Source of the DNA: an uncultured Azospirillum sp.
GTDB lineage: Bacteria; Pseudomonadota; Alphaproteobacteria; Azospirillales; Azospirillaceae
Assembly: GCF_946480385.1 (NCBI RefSeq)
Contig: NZ_CAMLJP010000070.1
Span: 1 to 34,354 of the forward strand
Length of the DNA stretch: 34,354 nt
Reading direction: 5' to 3'
The notes below the pieces were generated by a model, which was not told the DNA's origin, did no database searches, and worked only from the letters and a program-made list of their open reading frames with translations. Positions 32,959 to 34,354 of the stretch are shown here, in pieces; the first letter of the stretch is position 1, and every line of letters starts with the position of its first letter. Position numbers and translations under genes: made by a program.

Positions 32959-32996
32959 CGGTCGTTTACAACCCGTCCACCCACCCGCATACTCGT

Positions 32997-33026
32997 TCCG
33001 TCCATAACAAAAACATGATGGACGGA
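32997..33026 (+). promoter_or_regulatory. Hairpin reaching into the ribosome-binding site of the receiver gene
   Basis: TCCGTCCAT (32997-33005) and ATGGACGGA (33018-33026) are exact reverse complements around a 12-nt A-rich loop. The right arm overlaps the start of GGAGGGGG, the ribosome site of the GTG at 33035. In RNA it could hide that site. As DNA it could be an operator. Confidence 0.45.
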
Positions 33027-33034
33027 GGGGGAAC

Positions 33035-33409
33035 GTGGCTTTCAGCATCGAAGCGGACATCCGGATGCCGGGCTATGGCGGGCGCCGCGCCGTGGTCGCC
33101 GATGCCGACCGCATCCAGCGCGAGGCGCTGGCCGGCCATCTGTCCGGCCGCGGCTTTCAGGTTTCCCAGACCGCCGATGCGCTGGAGGCCCTGACCCTCA
33201 TCGGGACGGAGGCGCCGGTCGTGGCATTGCTGCCGCTCGACCATGAGGGCGACGAGGGCGACCGCGCCGCGGCGCTGGCGGCGATGCTCTATCCGCAGAC
33301 CCGCATTCTGATGACCGGTCCGCGCATGCCGAACCTGCCCTTCCCCATCCTGCCCCGCCCGGTCGACCTGACCGCGCTCGACCGCTGGCTGGACGAGGCG
33401 ACGCCCTAA
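33035..33409 (+). CDS. Stand-alone degenerate response-regulator receiver domain
   Basis: A 124-residue protein with the receiver fold outline. RRAVVADADRIQREALAGHLSGRGFQV supplies strand 1, the acidic pocket (DAD) and helix 1. TADALEALTLIGTEAPVVALLPLD supplies helix 2 and strand 3. TRILMTG is strand 4 with the Thr. ILPRPVDLTALDRWLDE is strand 5 and helix 5. The usual phosphoacceptor in D-x-[VIL]-[LI]-[LI]-D appears replaced by Pro (VALLPLD), and the conserved Lys before Pro by Arg (PRP). It is probably a pseudo-receiver. No output domain follows. The start is GTG at 33035 with GGAGGGGG 4-5 nt upstream, inside a possible hairpin. The partner is unknown. Confidence 0.75.
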   Translation: MAFSIEADIRMPGYGGRRAVVADADRIQREALAGHLSGRGFQVSQTADALEALTLIGTEAPVVALLPLDHEGDEGDRAAALAAMLYPQTRILMTGPRMPNLPFPILPRPVDLTALDRWLDEATP

Positions 33410-33421
33410 AAACCGGACAGC

Positions 33422-34303
33422 CTAAAAGCTTCGCACGCGCTCCAGCTTCTGCGGGTTGGCAACCTGATAGACCCGCAGGATCCGGCCGTCAGCAACGTCG
33501 AAGGCCAGCACGCTGCGGAACGACCCGCCCAGCTCGGCCAGCAGCCCCGGCCCGCCATTGACCCGCACCGGCACGAATCGGAAGCTGACGGCGCGCTTGC
33601 GCTGGACGCCGATCAGGAAGCGGGCGATGCGGTCGGCACCGAACAGCGGGTTGACCGCCGTCCGCACCATCCCGCCGCCGTCGCTCAGCCATTGGGCGTC
33701 GTCCGACAGCAGGGCGACGATGGCGGCATAGTCGCGCCGGACGCTGGCCTCGGCGAAGGCGGCGGCCAGACGGCGCCCGGCATCCGGATCGGCCAGCGCG
33801 GCGGACGGTTCGGCCATCCGGGCACGGGCGCGCCGCATGATCTGGCGGCAGGCCTCGACCGACTTGCCGAGCATGCCTGCGATCTCCGCGTAATCCAGAT
33901 CCATCGCCTCGCGCAGGACGAAGACCGCCCGCTGGTCCGGCGCCAGCCGTTCCAGCAGCAGGAGCATCGCCATCGGCACCGACTCGGACTCCGCTCCGTC
34001 CTCCGCCCCATCATCCCAGCCGGCGACCTCGGGCTCGGGCAGCCACAGCCCGTAATAACGCTCGCGCGCCACCCGGGCGGAGCGCAGCCGGTCGAGCGCC
34101 AGCCGCGTCACCAGCGTCGTCAGAAAGGCGGGGGCCGACCCGACGCTGCCGGGCGCCACCGCGGACCAGCGCAGCCAGGCGTCCTGCAACGCGTCCTCCG
34201 CCTCCGCCACCGAACCGAGCAGACGGTAAGCCAGAGCGCGCAGCCGCACCCGCTCGCCCGCGAAGGCGGCAAGCGCGGTGTCCGGATCGGCCAGCGCCGT
34301 CAC
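33422..34303 (-). CDS. sigJ: ECF41/SigJ-type RNA polymerase sigma factor with C-terminal SnoaL-like domain
   Basis: A 293-residue sigma factor. Region 2 is RLRALAYRLLGSVAEAEDALQDAWLRW (about 20-46) and region 4 is ERLAPDQRAVFVLREAMDLDYAEIAGMLGKSVEACRQIMRRARARM (about 118-163). The ECF41 marks are all present: WLPEP in the linker (87-91), DGGG (208-211) and NPQKL (283-287, usually NPDKL) in the SnoaL-like extension. In this family that extension regulates activity in place of an anti-sigma factor. The start is GTG at 34303, overlapping the stop of an upstream gene (GTGA), so translational coupling is likely. ECF41 genes usually sit beside an oxidoreductase or carboxymuconolactone decarboxylase gene. 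Confidence 0.93.
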   Translation of the reverse strand: MTALADPDTALAAFAGERVRLRALAYRLLGSVAEAEDALQDAWLRWSAVAPGSVGSAPAFLTTLVTRLALDRLRSARVARERYYGLWLPEPEVAGWDDGAEDGAESESVPMAMLLLLERLAPDQRAVFVLREAMDLDYAEIAGMLGKSVEACRQIMRRARARMAEPSAALADPDAGRRLAAAFAEASVRRDYAAIVALLSDDAQWLSDGGGMVRTAVNPLFGADRIARFLIGVQRKRAVSFRFVPVRVNGGPGLLAELGGSFRSVLAFDVADGRILRVYQVANPQKLERVRSF

Positions 34304-34354
34304 GCCGCCATTCCGACGGCGGTGCCCTCGACATGCTGGGCGATGCCGATACGG
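34300..34354 (-). CDS. C-terminal end of a gene upstream of the sigma factor (partial)
   Basis: The last 17 codons of a minus-strand frame read RIGIAQHVEGTAVGMAA and stop, with the TGA overlapping the sigma-factor GTG. The overlap suggests a real gene in one operon with sigJ. Too little is present to name it. By family habit it could be the enzyme usually paired with ECF41 sigma factors, but nothing in the sequence shows that. Confidence 0.4.
   Translation of the reverse strand, partial: RIGIAQHVEGTAVGMAA

Overview
The window is high-GC, tightly packed chromosomal DNA from an alphaproteobacterium, most likely a Rhodospirillales member close to Azospirillum. This rests on gene content and order: tsaD-gpsA beside hemC-hemD-mitofilin-hemY, an alphaproteobacterial Fur/Mur protein, an FzlA-type GST, a GTTC-N7-GTTC LexA box and RpoH-type promoters. 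The species call is inference. I saw no rRNA, tRNA, CRISPR array, prophage or insertion sequence.

Region 1 (1-6.8 kb): a truncated gpsA and tsaD run leftward. hemC, hemD, a Mic60/mitofilin-like protein and a HemY-like TPR protein run rightward and end at a strong symmetrical terminator. This joins tetrapyrrole synthesis to inner-membrane organisation. hemD and the gap after it carry an extraordinary local cluster of the palindrome CGTACG. Region 2 (6.8-12.4 kb): a secreted beta-helix protein diverges from a polysaccharide-polymerase-like membrane protein and a family 2 glycosyltransferase. A MAPEG protein and a 42-residue membrane microprotein with an upstream FNR-like box follow.

Region 3 (12.4-16.3 kb): a secreted alpha/beta hydrolase, then a phage-shock (Psp) envelope-stress module. 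A leftward operon (54-aa protein, pspA, pspB, pspC) is headed by a near-perfect sigma-54 promoter, with divergent pspF. Region 4 (16.3-22 kb): malate synthase, a methyltransferase, accA with an attenuator-like leader, and an SOS-type imuB with a LexA box on its promoter. Region 5 (21.7-29.5 kb): a Pro-rich lipoprotein, a HupE/UreJ-like protein, an orphan TAXI binding protein, a GNAT, FzlA, a large exported protein of unknown function, and htpG behind an RpoH-type promoter.

Region 6 (29.5-34.35 kb): a soluble CBS-domain histidine kinase, fur, a coiled-coil hypothetical, a HAD phosphatase, a degenerate receiver domain, an ECF41/SigJ sigma factor, and the last codons of one more gene. Paired inverted REP-like elements occur twice (453-604 and 21502-21616). 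The clearest regulatory readings are the sigma-54/Psp, LexA/imuB and RpoH/htpG promoters. The least explained signal is the CGTACG cluster.
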